Below, in pieces: positions 1 through 11,000 of a stretch of 64,000 nt of DNA (positions are counted from its first letter, which is position 1; every line of letters starts with the position of its first letter). The stretch is from assembly GCA_013398015.1 (NCBI GenBank), contig VZRR01002859.1, positions 124,001 through 188,000 of the forward strand, given 5' to 3'. The DNA comes from Oreocharis arfaki. Taxonomy: Eukaryota > Chordata > Aves > Passeriformes > Paramythiidae. Under the pieces are notes generated by a model. It made no database searches. It worked only from the letters and a program-made list of their open reading frames with translations, and had not been told where the DNA came from. The translations under genes and the position numbers were made by a program.

Positions 1-3000
1 ACTGAACAACTCAGGTAGTAATGCCTGTATTTTACACAAACACTACGTGCAGAGAGCAGACCTGAGCTTCAGTAGACTCAAATACATACTTTTACCTTTG
101 CAAGAGCATTTTTCAGTGACAGGATGACTCCATGTTTTCTGTTTCTCCATTGGGACATCTGTCCTCTCTCACTTAGTAGTTAGATTACTTAATTGACAAT
201 ATGAATCTATAGTGTGAGAGGTTTTTTCATTACACAGCAACATTTGCCTTTAAGTAAGTCAGAGCACAGGACATACAAACTCTCACTCGACTAGTGTCAG
301 CTTCAACACTGCTATTACTTTCTCAGTCCTAAAGTATTTCTCAGAGTACAGAACTATCCAACCATAGAAGATGACCTTCAAATATCCAGTGACACTGTCC
401 TTCCTGTCCAAAACTGGTATGACCTAAGGGGTAGTCTACAGATTTTTCTCTTTGATTCTTTCTGTTTGTTCTCTGACAAGATGTATTTGCATTTCTTGTG
501 GTATATTGACATAGCTCCAAATTCAGTTGGAATAAATGGCATTTATTCCACATTATATGGGTAAGAGAGACAGTAGTTAGGAGAGGGTATTTGGGACATG
601 AAATATATTAGTTTTATTGCTTTTTGGTAATAGAAGTGTTTGTCTACCAGCTTCTGAGTAAAGGTTTTAGCAAGCAGATCATAATATAAAAATACATATT
701 TATGCAGCAATTGTTCTATTCATAAAAGATTATAATACCACTGTAGTAGTAAACCTAATTTTATCAATGGATATGGGACAGATGGTTTAAAAGATTTGCC
801 CAGTTAAGAATAAATACTTTGCTGATTGATAACAGTGCTATGTGATGAATATGTTACACACCTATTATAGGGAGAATTAAAGATTCTTCAATTTACACAT
901 AAATAGGATCTTGCATGTGGAAGAAAAATATATCTCAGGTGTAAACTAAGCACCAGTGATAACCTTGATGGAATGAGAGTGTCAGAGCACACAAACACTT
1001 GAAATGCTCTTCGAGTAGCTCTGGATCTCTTCTTCAGTAGTTCTACTAGAGAAAATAAATCAACAGCAATATAGTTACAAAACTAGAATATGAATTCATA
1101 CCATGACTCTTTTGCCATTCAGTGCTGACCTGGGAGTACTGTGATTTCTCTGATATAAAAAGAGCTGTGATATAAACTACAGAGCTGTGGGTCCTAAGTG
1201 CATTAAGGATGCATCTCAAACACCTATTGGACCATCTCGGTCACCTGCCCCACTTCTCCTATCTTCCCTCAGCCACTGAAACCAAACTCACAGTCATTCC
1301 TATAAAGACATGCTCTCTTTAAATGGTAAAAGAAATGCAGAAAGAGAAAAGGAAAACGCAAGAGGAACTCAAAAATCAAGTAATCAAGACCTAGTAAACA
1401 CAACCATACGTGTGCCTGGATACTGCCTCTGTCGTGCACTTGACAGAGCTTATGGGCAAAGCAGATTTTAGAATACTTCCCTTAAATTTACCATCTCCTC
1501 TCCTTATTTTCTTCCTGGATAGTCACTGACAGTTGCATGTGTACCTTGATTTAAGGACTGAACTCATATATAGATATGTTACAGCTCGTGCTATCAGATA
1601 TACTTTAGGGTATCCCACCTGGTCCCCAGATACTACTCCAGAAGATCACACATTGGACACAGGTGTTCTGCCTGAATGACACCTGAATGCTCAAGGTGCA
1701 AAAAAATGAACATGTGAGCAAATGAGCCTTAAGAGACTTTCTTTAGCGGGGAGACATATATTTTGGATCCCACTCTGATGATTCCGAGAAGGACCAGCCA
1801 GCTAAAAATTAGGGCTAAGAACATATAGGAGTTGGTTTGCTATATTCGTAGTAATAAATACGATAATCATAATTTATAAACTTAAGTAGGATTCTTAACT
1901 TCACCCTGCTAGGTATAAACCACAAACGCCTTTTAAACTATAGCTTAAATTATGCAAAAACATTTCCAGTGGAAATATTTTCTGCCTTCAAATCCCTTTG
2001 ATTGACAATGTTTACCTCCAGCTACTATATTGTTCATCTGGAACATTTTCTAATGGAAATGTAAATATTTAGAAAATTGCAAAGAAGGACAGTAAGTTCA
2101 AAGAGTTTGAAAAATCAGGACTTTGGACAATCCTAGAAATAAAAGAAGTCACTAAATGATGCTAACAATTTATAGAAGACATTTAATAACATGGGTTTGG
2201 TCTTGATAAGGATAAACAACAACTGAGCCTATGCATTCCTGTATGTACAATAGAAACCAACAGCAAAAGAGAAAAATGGATATTGGGAAGAAAGCACAAT
2301 GCACTTAATTTTTTATAGATTTATGTTTGCATGTGTATGTGTTATGTCTACAAAAATACATGTAAAGTGTGTGATCAATTAGCACTACTGTTTACCAGCA
2401 TGTTTACAGTCTTATACAACATACAGTTTTCAGAACAGTATCACTTAATTGTTGTTGCAGAAGTACTTCTGTACATTTAAAGAAATGCTAAATTGCGCTA
2501 GCAAGTTCTGTATCATACCATTTATAGCCTGGCGATGTGGAAAAATATCAGTATTTTTCTGTAGAACTCTTGGTTTATCCAGAGTATATTAATTGCTCTT
2601 TTCAGAAAATGGGAGCATTTGCATATCTATGGCAAGGTGTCAGTTTAAGACATATCAAGTGAAGCTATGTGAGTCATACCATGTCAGAGTACAAAGCACA
2701 AAGTAAGTTTAAGTAAATGCTGCAACCTGACATTCTATGTAAGAAGCAGATACATCATTACCAAGGTAATCCAATCTATGACAACTTCATTATCTAAAAT
2801 TTTCAATGCTGAAAAGCCATGTTAGCTATGGATTGCAAAGGTCTCTTCTAATCTGAAAGCCTCTGCTTCATGGGGACATGATTGTAAGCGATTTACATGT
2901 CATGCCCTGGACTACCCTCGTAGAATTTTCTTTTCACAAACAATCCAGCTACAACAAAACAGCAAGATATAACACTGAGATAGCATAAATTTGCCATACA

Positions 3001-3554
3001 TGGAAAATTCTCACGATAACAATGCAACAATAGGAAAGATATATTTTTTAAGAACAGCTGAGGAATTGTTCATAGTCAAATGTGCACAGTCTTGCATTAA
3101 TAAACCAAGAAAAGATGCACCCAGCCTTGCCTGGGGTATTTAACTTTGGCTGCCATTTTAGGTACCCACAGACTGTTTAAAGAGTCTCTAAGGCATCCAA
3201 AATTCATCTAGAAATCTAAAATCTTAGTAACTTACTGTCTTTCTTAGGCTCCTAATTCAGCCACCTAGATAGTTGTTTAAGCATTTCCTAATATCTGTTG
3301 TAGTTGTTGGTTGTGGAGGAAGTCTTTCTAACAGCAAATTTACTAGACTTTACTACAGTGAAATACTGTAGTATATAGGAATAATCTTATTCAAACACAT
3401 GGCATTTGTCATGCTTCCAACAAAAATACCTTTCTGTATGGCTTTAAAGAACTTATTTTGAGACAGTGGGTGCTGAGTACATTGCAAATTTAATATTTGC
3501 AATTAATGTGTCCAGGTCAAAATCCACATACTTAAAAAAAACCCACTGAAAACA
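1..3554. other. AT-rich non-coding sequence, nothing recognised
   Basis: No repeat family, splice-bounded exon or RNA gene could be recognised here. Short open frames, such as one of 70 codons on the minus strand near 341-553, look like chance. The sequence is AT-rich with scattered short A and T runs and resembles intron or intergenic DNA. Confidence 0.6.
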
Positions 3555-4195
3555 GGTGCCTGGGGAAGATCAAGGAGAAACTCCTCTTAGAAGCTGTGCT
3601 AAGGCACATGAAGGATAGGGATGTGACTTGGGAGAGCCAGCATGGCTTCACCAAGGACAAATCCTGCCTGACCAACCCAGTGGCCTTCTATGATGGACTG
3701 ACTGCATCAGTGGACACAGGAAGGGCAACAGATGACATTTATCTGGACTTCTTTGACATGGTAAAGCCCTGTAAAGCCTTTGACATGGTTCCCCACCCCA
3801 TCTTTCTCTTTAAATTGGAGACGGAAGGATTCGATGGGAGGACTGCTAGGTGGATGAGGAATTGGTGGGATACACCCAGGGAACAGCCATTCAGAGTCCC
3901 AGTGGACATTGGCAACAAGTGGTGTCCCTCAGGGAATCCATTTTGGAACCAGTGTTCTTTAATATCTTCACTAATATTGGAACACTTAATAATATTATTA
4001 GACATAGATGAAGGGATCAAATGCACCCTCAGGAAATGTGCAGATGACACCAAGCTCCAAACTGAAAGAAAGCAGGCTTACAATAAATATATATATATAT
4101 TTTTTTTTTACTGTGAGGATGGTGAGGCACTGGAACAGGTTGCTCAGAGATGCTTGCTTTGGACCATTCTGACAATTCCATCCATTTAAGAAAGA
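3555..4195 (+). mobile_element. CR1 LINE fragment, reverse transcriptase and 3' part
   Basis: This is a 5'-truncated CR1 non-LTR retrotransposon in sense orientation. The frame from 3596 stays open for 197 codons and shows CR1 reverse transcriptase features in order: 'SQHGFTKDKSCLTN' near the start, 'VAFYDGLTASVD', 'DIYLDFFD', and the catalytic block 'CADDTKL' at 4037-4057, where the usual residue before ADD is F or Y. CR1 reverse transcriptase copies its own RNA at the insertion site. After the catalytic block the sequence drops into an AT/T-rich run at 4087-4110. It then resumes with the CR1 3' sequence 'ggtgaggcactggaacaggt', so the segment between is lost. The endonuclease and ORF1 are absent and the 3' tail is cut short. 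An in-frame 27-bp duplication lies at about 3752-3789. This is a dead copy. Confidence 0.9.
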
Positions 4196-4727
4196 AAACC
4201 CCTGGGAAACCTTCACAAAGTCTCTTTTTTGAAGTGAAATTTGAAGACAATTGTCCTCATAAAATAATCTTGACTTGAGATAGAGAGACAACAGTCTTCC
4301 TAAACCTTGATTGGTTGCTTACATGTGTTTAAATTGGTTGAACAGATTATGTGGATTACATATTTTTGTTATTTTGCCCATTTTAGTATAAATTGCCAGA
4401 AATTTGGTTTTGTGAGAGCACTACTGGTTTTCTGAAGACGTGTGTGAATCTAGTAATATAAATCAATCCAAAGGACAGTACACACACTTAAGTACACATC
4501 TTAGAAAATTTCGACTCCATGAGCACAAAGAGTTTAGAAATTGCAGCATGGACAAACATTGAAAGTTAAAATGTTTAAGTGAAATGCTTCCCAAGTCTGT
4601 GGAACTTAGTATTAGCCAGAGAAATACAGCAAACATGGTACAGCTCAAGAGATCTGCAGTGTCTGGTTTAACAACACTGGAGTTCCTGGGAACAGGAAAA
4701 GAATCATGAAGGGCTACCTCTACCTGC

Positions 4728-4767
4728 TTTTTTTTTTTTATTTTATTTTATTTTATTTTATTTTATN
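4728..4767. repeat. T-run followed by (TTTTA)n microsatellite
   Basis: A run of T is followed by about six TTTTA units. The array ends in an undetermined base (N) at 4767, which suggests unstable or unresolved length in the assembly. Confidence 0.9.
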
Positions 4768-7700
4768 ATTACAACTAATTTCTTTTGTTCATTGTTTAGG
4801 CTATTGTCAGGGTCTTTATCCCCTTATTATGACTAGCAATGCACATGGCTCATATCCTAGGGCAGACCGCACTGTTGTATTCATGTTCATTTTTAACAGT
4901 TTAAAAATTAACTGACTCTTTCATCTGGGTACATTTTGTACACCCGCCTATATCTTGTACAAACCGGTTGTCCTGTAGAGTGATGCTTACTCCCACTGAC
5001 GTCTGCTGTGATAAGATGGAATGAGTCACACTAGGTGTTTGTAAAGGTTAACAAGTAATATATTCAGAGCTGCAGATAAATCACGATGCCCTTCTACATG
5101 GCAGATGCTACAGAGCAAATTGCTGAGAAATGCCTAAAAGCAGGTAAATAAATAGGTAGAATCAGTGGCTTTAAAATAAATTTGAAGGTGCACATTCAGA
5201 AAGCTGAGCATTATCCTTGCACAAAATATCGACACTGAATGACCTCTGAGTATTACTTGATTGTTAAGTATCTGGATACACTGTAGATAAAAACACTTTT
5301 TTTAGCATCTTGTCACTGTGCGCTGCCAGTGTTAAATGTGGTTCACATCCTGATTTTGCAGCTTTTACACCTGCCTGATCTGCACCTTCCCTAGAGGACT
5401 TTCTAGCCAAGACAAATCGGCATAATGGTTCTGCTCTAGCTCTCTGCCCCTCTTCTATGAGAGTCAAAGAGACAGTCAAAATACACTGGTGGGGGGAGTT
5501 TTCTTTTTTTCCTTCTTCCTCTCTGTCTTTATCAAAGAAGCCATGGAAACAGTTGAACATCCCATGAAGGACTTGGTAACTCAGTCCCTGGTATCTGTCT
5601 TCTGAAACACTACTGCAGAAAAGTTTTAGCACAATCTGGAGATGTTTACTTAGGTCAATTTTCAAAAGGCATGGAAATATATCAATCTTGCTGCAGTCAC
5701 TACAGATGACTGCACAGAATCAAAATAAAGATATTATCAAGCCAAATGCCAGTTCTTACTAAACTTTATTCTGTCAATAAAATTTTTTCATCAGGTTTCT
5801 GCAAGTATCTTGCTCATCTTCCTTCCTAGAAAACGTCATATAGTTCTGCCACTAGAGTAAAAGTTGATTTTTCCTGTCCTTGTGTTGGCTGTATTCATTA
5901 ACGAAGTACTAGTGTTAACTCTCCTCCATCCTTCCCTGACATGGGAGTAAAAGATATATAGCCAAGGCTCTGGATTTTCTATGCTGATGTAATGGCCCAT
6001 GGAAAATCCTTGCAAACTACTATGCATCTGTTCTGCAAAGCAAGGTCATCAGTAAATTCTGATGGAGGAATATTTTCCTCTGTACTCACATATGCTAATT
6101 CTAATATACTCAATACCTAGTGCTTTGTTATTTTCTTAGTCTAGACAAGTCCCTGTGCAGTCTGTGAAAGTATTATATCATTCTATGGATGTTCTTACCA
6201 CTGAGACTCTCTAAAATTGTCTTTCAGAGGCACCCATTTTCTCTACTGATAGGACAGGGAGTCTGTTTAGATAAGGTGCTATGAAACAGGACGCCAAGAC
6301 AGCAGTCCATTCATTAGGCATTGAAGTATTTGCTTCAGATGAAAATTCTACATTTCAAAATGCAGATCACTTATACTGCATATGAAAGCTTTTACTTATA
6401 CAGTTATAATGTTGTCTATTGCAATATTTTATTATCTAGGGTTTCCATTCAACTACTAAGTCCCAAGGTTCAAACATACATAAAACAATTTTAATCTAAA
6501 CAAACTGAAACTAAATCAAACTAAATGTATGATTTTCAGAAAAATGAAAAAAAAAAACAAACCAGGAAATATATGGAGCCGAAAAAGTTTCAATGGTCTC
6601 ACTCCAGCTCATCAACTTCTGTCCTATTGCTGGTTTTGGTCATGGATTTCTCTACACCTGTATTTCAAGACTCAATTCTCAGCAAAAATCATTACCATTA
6701 TTGCTAATTTTGACATCATTGCTCCTCTCTCTATCTTTTTCTTCTTCAGCCCCAAGGAGATGGGGCAACAGAATGCCTCACTGCTTTGCCTCTGAGGGAC
6801 AGGTTCTAGGCAGACATAAAAGCTAAATCAAATATAATTTTAATTTGCAACAGCTTCCTACAACGGATAGTACCTATTAATGTACCTAATATATATTTAA
6901 AAATATATGAGCTTTCAGTGAGGAAATTTTTCCCTTTACATAAAGCTAACAAATATATTTTTAATTCATAATGTTATTATGTACCCATAATAATACTACA
7001 AAAATTAAAATAAAATCCTACAAAACCCCATAATCTTTCCTTTGCCTGATGTACCTTGTGGCAAGGAAAACATTCATGTTACACTAATTTCTATGAATAT
7101 TCATAAAAAAAATAGAATAACTTTAAAATACGGTCTGCAGGCTTTGGCCTTCCTTTTAGTAAGGCAGTGATCACACTTCCATATCATTTAATTACTCCAT
7201 TTTAAAGCCTTTCTAAAAAGTATATTCTCTGCTTTGAGTAATGGTGTACAAAAGCAATCCACCGCAGCAGTTAAACATTTTAAGTGAAACAATCAATTTG
7301 AATGACAATCTGTTATTCGTCCATAAAACGTATTAACTAATGAAAAATAGACATTTCTCCACAGTATTACAGTCACACATTTCAGTGAGAGACTTAAAAC
7401 AACTGGGACTTCACAACCTTTTGATACAATTAGATATGTGTATGGCTAAATCAGCAGTAAGAAAGTGTTTGAAGTCTATCAGGGTTGAGTGAAATAGCTA
7501 CATAACTAGAAGCTATGAATAAAATGAAAGAAGACAATGACTTAATCATGAGTCAATTCCTTTGTGCGTAGAGGGAAGAGTCTTGTTATTTGACAGCTCT
7601 TATTTATCCAAAGGCCAGAATTAAGAAATACACATTTTATAGAAGCATTCTTTCAATAGATCAGGGAACCTATTCCTTCATATATCTGTGTCACAAAGCA

Positions 7701-8036
7701 GTATTCATAAAACATGGCCCATGATAAAGAAAATGGAAAATAAAATATTTTGTGTAAAGGCAGATTCAGAGTCAATTTCCTGTTCCAGGAAACAATTTTA
7801 CCATATTTGATTCAGAACTGGATAAACAAATTCTATCCCCATTGCACCAGGGAGTGCAAAGCATGGCTATTTTGCCGAAGTTACAAAATCCCTACTTTAA
7901 GAAGGTTGTGGTAAAAATAAAAATATCCAGATATATTTTATGTAATAAAAAGCGTTCAGCATCATGATATTTTAAAATTGCTCTTTTAAGACTCTTTATA
8001 GTTTTGATTGTTATTCTGACAGACAAGTCAAGTATT

Positions 8037-8056
8037 GAAAGAAAGAAAGAAAGAAA
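8037..8056. repeat. (GAAA)n microsatellite
   Basis: Five perfect GAAA units are visible. This is a short purine tetranucleotide repeat with no associated gene. Confidence 0.9.
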
Positions 8057-8713
8057 TAGCATGAACTTGTTTGAAATAGCATGTCAGCATACCTGTAAAA
8101 GCTTTTGTGCACCCAACAGCTTTACTAGCAATGCACTGATAGGCCATTACTCATCATAGAAAAAAGCACCTGTGAAGACTGCTTCTCCTCTAGGCAAGGG
8201 AGCAGCAGCCAAGCAACAGGATGAGGCATGTGCTGCAGACTAGAAAATAATTTTTTTCCAGGTTCAGGCAGTGTGTAGCTCAGGGTGGGAGCCAAGAGCT
8301 GGAAATTGACTTGAAAATCAACTGTCTCATAAAAGAACAAGATCCTAAACTTGGAGATGGGTAAGGGTGAGAAGGTGTTTGCTTCATCTCTTTTGTTGAA
8401 GAGCTCTTGGCCTGGTCATCAGCATTGTGGTGACTTCATGTAAGGACATGAAGTATTTTGCCATCACTGCTAATTACACAGGTCATCTTTGTGTGGTTGA
8501 GTACTCACAGCTAATGCTGAGTATGATTGCTAGGTAGTGACGGCTTTCAGCACGTAATGATAATGGTTAATAATGAGAACAAACCATTTGCATGAAATGG
8601 GTTGCAATTAGTACCAGTCTAGAAAAGCTTCATTTTACCATCACAGGCACAATTAATAATGCTTGTAAACATATCTGTTACAGTGAAATCTGATTCCTAA
8701 CTCTTAATTTATT

Positions 8714-8730
8714 TGTGTGTGTGTGTGTGT
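8714..8730. repeat. (TG)n microsatellite
   Basis: About eight TG units are followed directly by a looser TGTA/CATG-rich tract up to roughly 8756. Confidence 0.85.
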
Positions 8731-8817
8731 ACATGTATGTATGTGTACACATACATGGACACATAATCATAGACAAGAAATGTGTTCATCCCTAAAAGTA
8801 AGATGCATTGACAGGGA

Positions 8818-8865
8818 AATGAAGGAAAGCTGGTCCATGGTAATGAAGGAAAGTTCCTACATGGT
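8818..8865. repeat. Two-copy tandem duplication, 24-bp unit
   Basis: Two adjacent 24-bp units both begin 'aatgaaggaaag' and end 'catggt', differing at a few central positions. This is a small local duplication without known function. Confidence 0.75.
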
Positions 8866-9315
8866 TAACAAGTGAGTGAGCTCTAAGAAAAACTCTTGTT
8901 TGCTGTATATGAAAGAAAAATTACTGTAATTCTCATGGACGTCTTTGATTTCAATAACACTTGGGTCAGTCATGAAATCGGTTGTGCAGCTCTTCTGCAG
9001 AAAGACTGTCGTAATCTCACAGTATTTCTAAATAAGTCCCTTCTAAGAAGCCAGGAGCTTGTTAATATTTGACGGGTATTGTGCATATTGATGCCCTAAG
9101 TTCTATTTATCCATGAGGAAACAGAATCATTATTGACAGACTTCAGCTACTCTAAATCTGTGCATGTTCACTGATTTCAGAGCAGCTATGCCTGCTTACC
9201 ATGGTTATGAATAGGGCCAAATGATTATAGGACTGGTTTTAGGCCAAGAACTTGGTAAGGAGCAATGATACGCTTTTATGTAACATAAATGGTTTAACAG
9301 AATTAAAATGCTTAA

Positions 9316-9320
9316 CTTTT
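9316..9320. repeat. Target-site duplication, left copy (CTTTT)
   Basis: The pentamer abuts the TG terminus of the LTR and is repeated exactly at 10083-10087 after the CA terminus. Confidence 0.85.
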
Positions 9321-10082
9321 TGTATTGGTTTGGCACAGCCTGGTTTTAGGTATCAGGGAGTCCACAAAGATGGCTCCTGTGAGGCAGTTGGTGGAAGCTC
9401 CCCACAGTGTCCAGCAGATCCAATGGCTGATGGCTCTGAAGATGGACATGCTGCTGGCCAAAACTAGGCCAATGAGAGAGGTTGGTAACGCCTCTGTGAT
9501 CACATATCTAGGAAGAAAATCAAAACAAAATCACAAGATTTTGGATTCTAGTCAGAGAAGAGGAGGTGAGAATATGTGAGGTAACCAACATGGTGACACC
9601 AAGGTCAGTGGAGAAGGAGGGGAAGGAGGCGCTCCAGGCTCCACAGTCGAGGTTCCTCTGCAGGCTGTGGTGCAGCCCATGGTGAGGCAGATGTGCCCCT
9701 GCAGCCCAAGGGCCCACGGGGGATGCAGAGATCCACCCGCAGCCCGTGGGGGNAGCAGCAGAAGGAAATCAGTGATTAACTGACCAAACCCCCATGCCCT
9801 GTCTCCCTGTGCTATTGGTGGGAAGGAGGGAGGGGCTGAGGGGAGGGAAAGTGTTATTTTACTTCTCATTATCCTCCTCTGATTCTGTTAGTAATAAATT
9901 CACTTTGCAACTTAAGCTGAGCCTGTTTTGCCCTTGAAGTGTTTTCTCCCAGGCCTTATCTTACCCATAAAGCCATCATTAATATTTTTTTCCTTTTCCC
10001 TCCTCTGCCCAGCTGTGGCAGGGGAGGGTGAGTGAGCAGCTCTCATGGGTGCCTGTCATTGGGCCAGTGTCAAACCACGACA
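9321..10082 (+). mobile_element. Solo ERV-L-type LTR with perfect 5-bp target duplication
   Basis: This is a single long terminal repeat of an endogenous retrovirus in sense orientation. It begins 'tgtattggtttggcac' and ends 'aaccacgaca', giving the expected TG...CA termini. The host pentamer 'ctttt' flanks it on both sides (9316-9320 and 10083-10087), which fits integrase-made 5-bp duplications. Inside are the bird-type 'cagcccatggtgaggcag' blocks, a poly(A) signal AATAAA at 9893-9898, and the R/U5-like 'gagcctgttttgccc'. No gag, pol or env lies beside it, so it is a solo LTR left by recombination between two LTRs. At 762 bp it is shorter than the 1095-bp copy at 14.5 kb, implying internal loss. 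One N is present at 9753. Confidence 0.9.
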
Positions 10083-10087
10083 CTTTT
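10083..10087. repeat. Target-site duplication, right copy (CTTTT)
   Basis: This exactly matches the pentamer at 9316-9320 and marks the other edge of the solo LTR. Confidence 0.85.
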
Positions 10088-10399
10088 GCACTGCGCTTTC
10101 TAATGCATGTTGTCTGAAGTTTCATGATTATCATTTAAAATTAACCATAACTAAGAAGTTCTTCCTGATTCTCCTACTACTATCCTGAAGACCTTTATTT
10201 ATACTGAAGACCTTCAGATCAGAAATTGGCTTATTTTTGCAAGCAAAGAATTTAGCACAGTTACGAAATTAAAAATAGTATATAACATATAAACGACAGC
10301 AGACTTAATACATTCCCTTAGTTAGCTTTTTATCAATATCAATTTTTTTATTAATTCTATATCTTCAACACTTTAATATTTTTCTATAGTTAAACACTT

Positions 10400-11000
10400 C
10401 CAGCACTTCATAAAAAGATAAGTTATATTTTCCACTTCTCTAATATCCAGGGGATCAATTATTCTGTCAAATAAAGATACCAGGTTATCTTGGTATTATC
10501 TATCTTTTTAAAGATGTTTTTGATTTTCCATTACTTTCTATTTCTAGAATTAATTCTTCCTAATTTATTCCAAAGGTTTCTACAGTCTTGAAATTAAAAT
10601 ATAGGTTCCTCTTTCTTAGGGTTATGTTTTTCTTTCTATTAATTAAAGTACAATATTTATTATTTTACATGTATACTTCTACTCCCAATTTGATAAATCA
10701 GTTACTCATCAAAATTTAAAAGTGTGCCAGTTTTTCATTATTCTGTAGAGACAATCAGCAAATGTCTTGATCAGAGCACATTAAACTCTGAGCTCTGTTT
10801 CCTCCTCAGATGTGGTAATTTCCATTTCTATTCTGACACTGCCATTAGCCATCCTATCTCTGCCCCTGGATGTACTTCGGCCTTACTGAAAGTGATACAA
10901 AGTTTTAATAACTTTGATTATTCATAACTTGAATAATTTTAATCTCCTTCCAAAATTCTTTTGGTCTCAAGCTTGTGTCTTCCCTTTTTATATGTATGTC
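10400..11000 (-). mobile_element. Possible very old, highly diverged CR1 relic
   Basis: Stretches such as 'ctgtcaaataaagatacc' and 'ggttcctctttcttaggg' resemble, in the same order, the antisense of the ancient amniote CR1 that is better preserved at 31.6-33.6 kb. Similarity is judged by eye only and divergence is high. The region could instead be unrelated AT-rich sequence. Confidence 0.35.

Larger units (their letters stand above)
4196..9315. other. Non-coding sequence with small microsatellites
   Basis: Apart from the listed microsatellites and a small tandem duplication, no gene or repeat family was recognised. The longest open frame is 133 codons on the minus strand at 5264-5665. It has no recognisable domain and no convincing splice context, so it is not called a gene. 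Confidence 0.5.

Noticed and set aside
5264..5665. 133-codon minus-strand open frame outside any recognised repeat
   Set aside because: Its length is within chance expectation for 64 kb in six frames, no domain is visible, and no convincing splice sites or upstream exon were found.
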